DNA of 64,000 nucleotides, taken from positions 2,078,698 through 2,142,697 of the forward strand of contig WNKI01000003.1 of NCBI GenBank assembly GCA_015350385.1, in the 5' to 3' direction. Each line of letters opens with the position of its first letter. Position 1 is the stretch's first letter. Made by a program: the position numbers and the translations under genes. The notes beneath the pieces are model-generated. The model saw nothing but the letters and a program-made list of their open reading frames with translations. It was not told where the DNA came from and did not search any database. Origin of the DNA: Aculops lycopersici (Eukaryota; Arthropoda; Arachnida; Trombidiformes; Eriophyidae). Of the stretch, positions 63,919-64,000 are shown piece after piece.

Positions 63919-64000
63919 GGTTATAGGATCTTGGCGGGGACAAGATTGAATTTAGAACATTGATATTAGCCAAAAAACAAGACTAGGACCACCCTGAGTC

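Overview
The window is nuclear DNA from an animal, most likely an arthropod; a small-genome chelicerate such as a mite is my best guess, and that is inference only. The reasons are eukaryotic, metazoan-type genes (Na,K-ATPase beta subunit, DUOX maturation factor, cyclin D, MAX, JADE-like and MCRIP families), short spliceosomal introns (about 70 to 1,400 bp, GT-AG), mostly single-exon genes, Gln/Asn/Ser-rich low-complexity insertions, and many microsatellites. There is one assembly gap (61 N) inside a GA microsatellite. Where the longest open frame begins at a non-ATG codon, I moved the start to the first ATG or built a spliced model.

Layout. 1-9.9 kb holds a Gln-rich protein with a hydrophobic segment (1347-3563), a broken reading frame (4009-4570), a long Tc1/mariner-like transposase (5024-6547, minus), and an MCRIP-family gene (8576-9109). 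9.9-19.2 kb holds HMG-CoA lyase, cytochrome c oxidase subunit 5A, an EST1/SMG-type protein, a three-exon Na,K-ATPase beta subunit and TRAM. 19.7-30 kb holds a decayed small secreted-peptide frame, a JADE-like protein lacking the usual N-terminal half, MAX, a three-exon Golgi Ca/Mn ATPase (SPCA), a DUF2236/mpaB-like protein and a two-exon secreted protein. 30.5-35.6 kb carries two cyclin D genes as a near-identical inverted repeat, with a hairpin-rich fold-back element between them. 36.8-39.7 kb is an eIF4G that stops after MIF4G.

41.4-51.6 kb is a compact block of housekeeping genes: PSMD11/Rpn6, a stand-alone OMP decarboxylase, an unknown 291-residue protein, adenylosuccinate lyase, the CAAX protease STE24, PAICS and acetyl-CoA acetyltransferase. 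PAICS and ADSL catalyse consecutive steps of purine synthesis, and the OMP decarboxylase is a pyrimidine enzyme. 52.3-53.8 kb is arfaptin. 55.0-58.6 kb is a secreted tyrosine/proline repeat protein whose splice signals allow fusion to a Cys-containing C-terminal domain. 58.6-61.2 kb is repeat-rich with the N gap. 61.2-63.9 kb is a two-exon DUOX maturation factor.

The most notable points are the apparent gene conversion between the inverted cyclin D copies, the alternatively spliced repeat protein, the several domain-truncated paralogues (OMP decarboxylase without OPRT, JADE without EPL/PHD1, eIF4G without MA3/W2), and the cluster of perfect hairpins at 33.5-34.2 kb.
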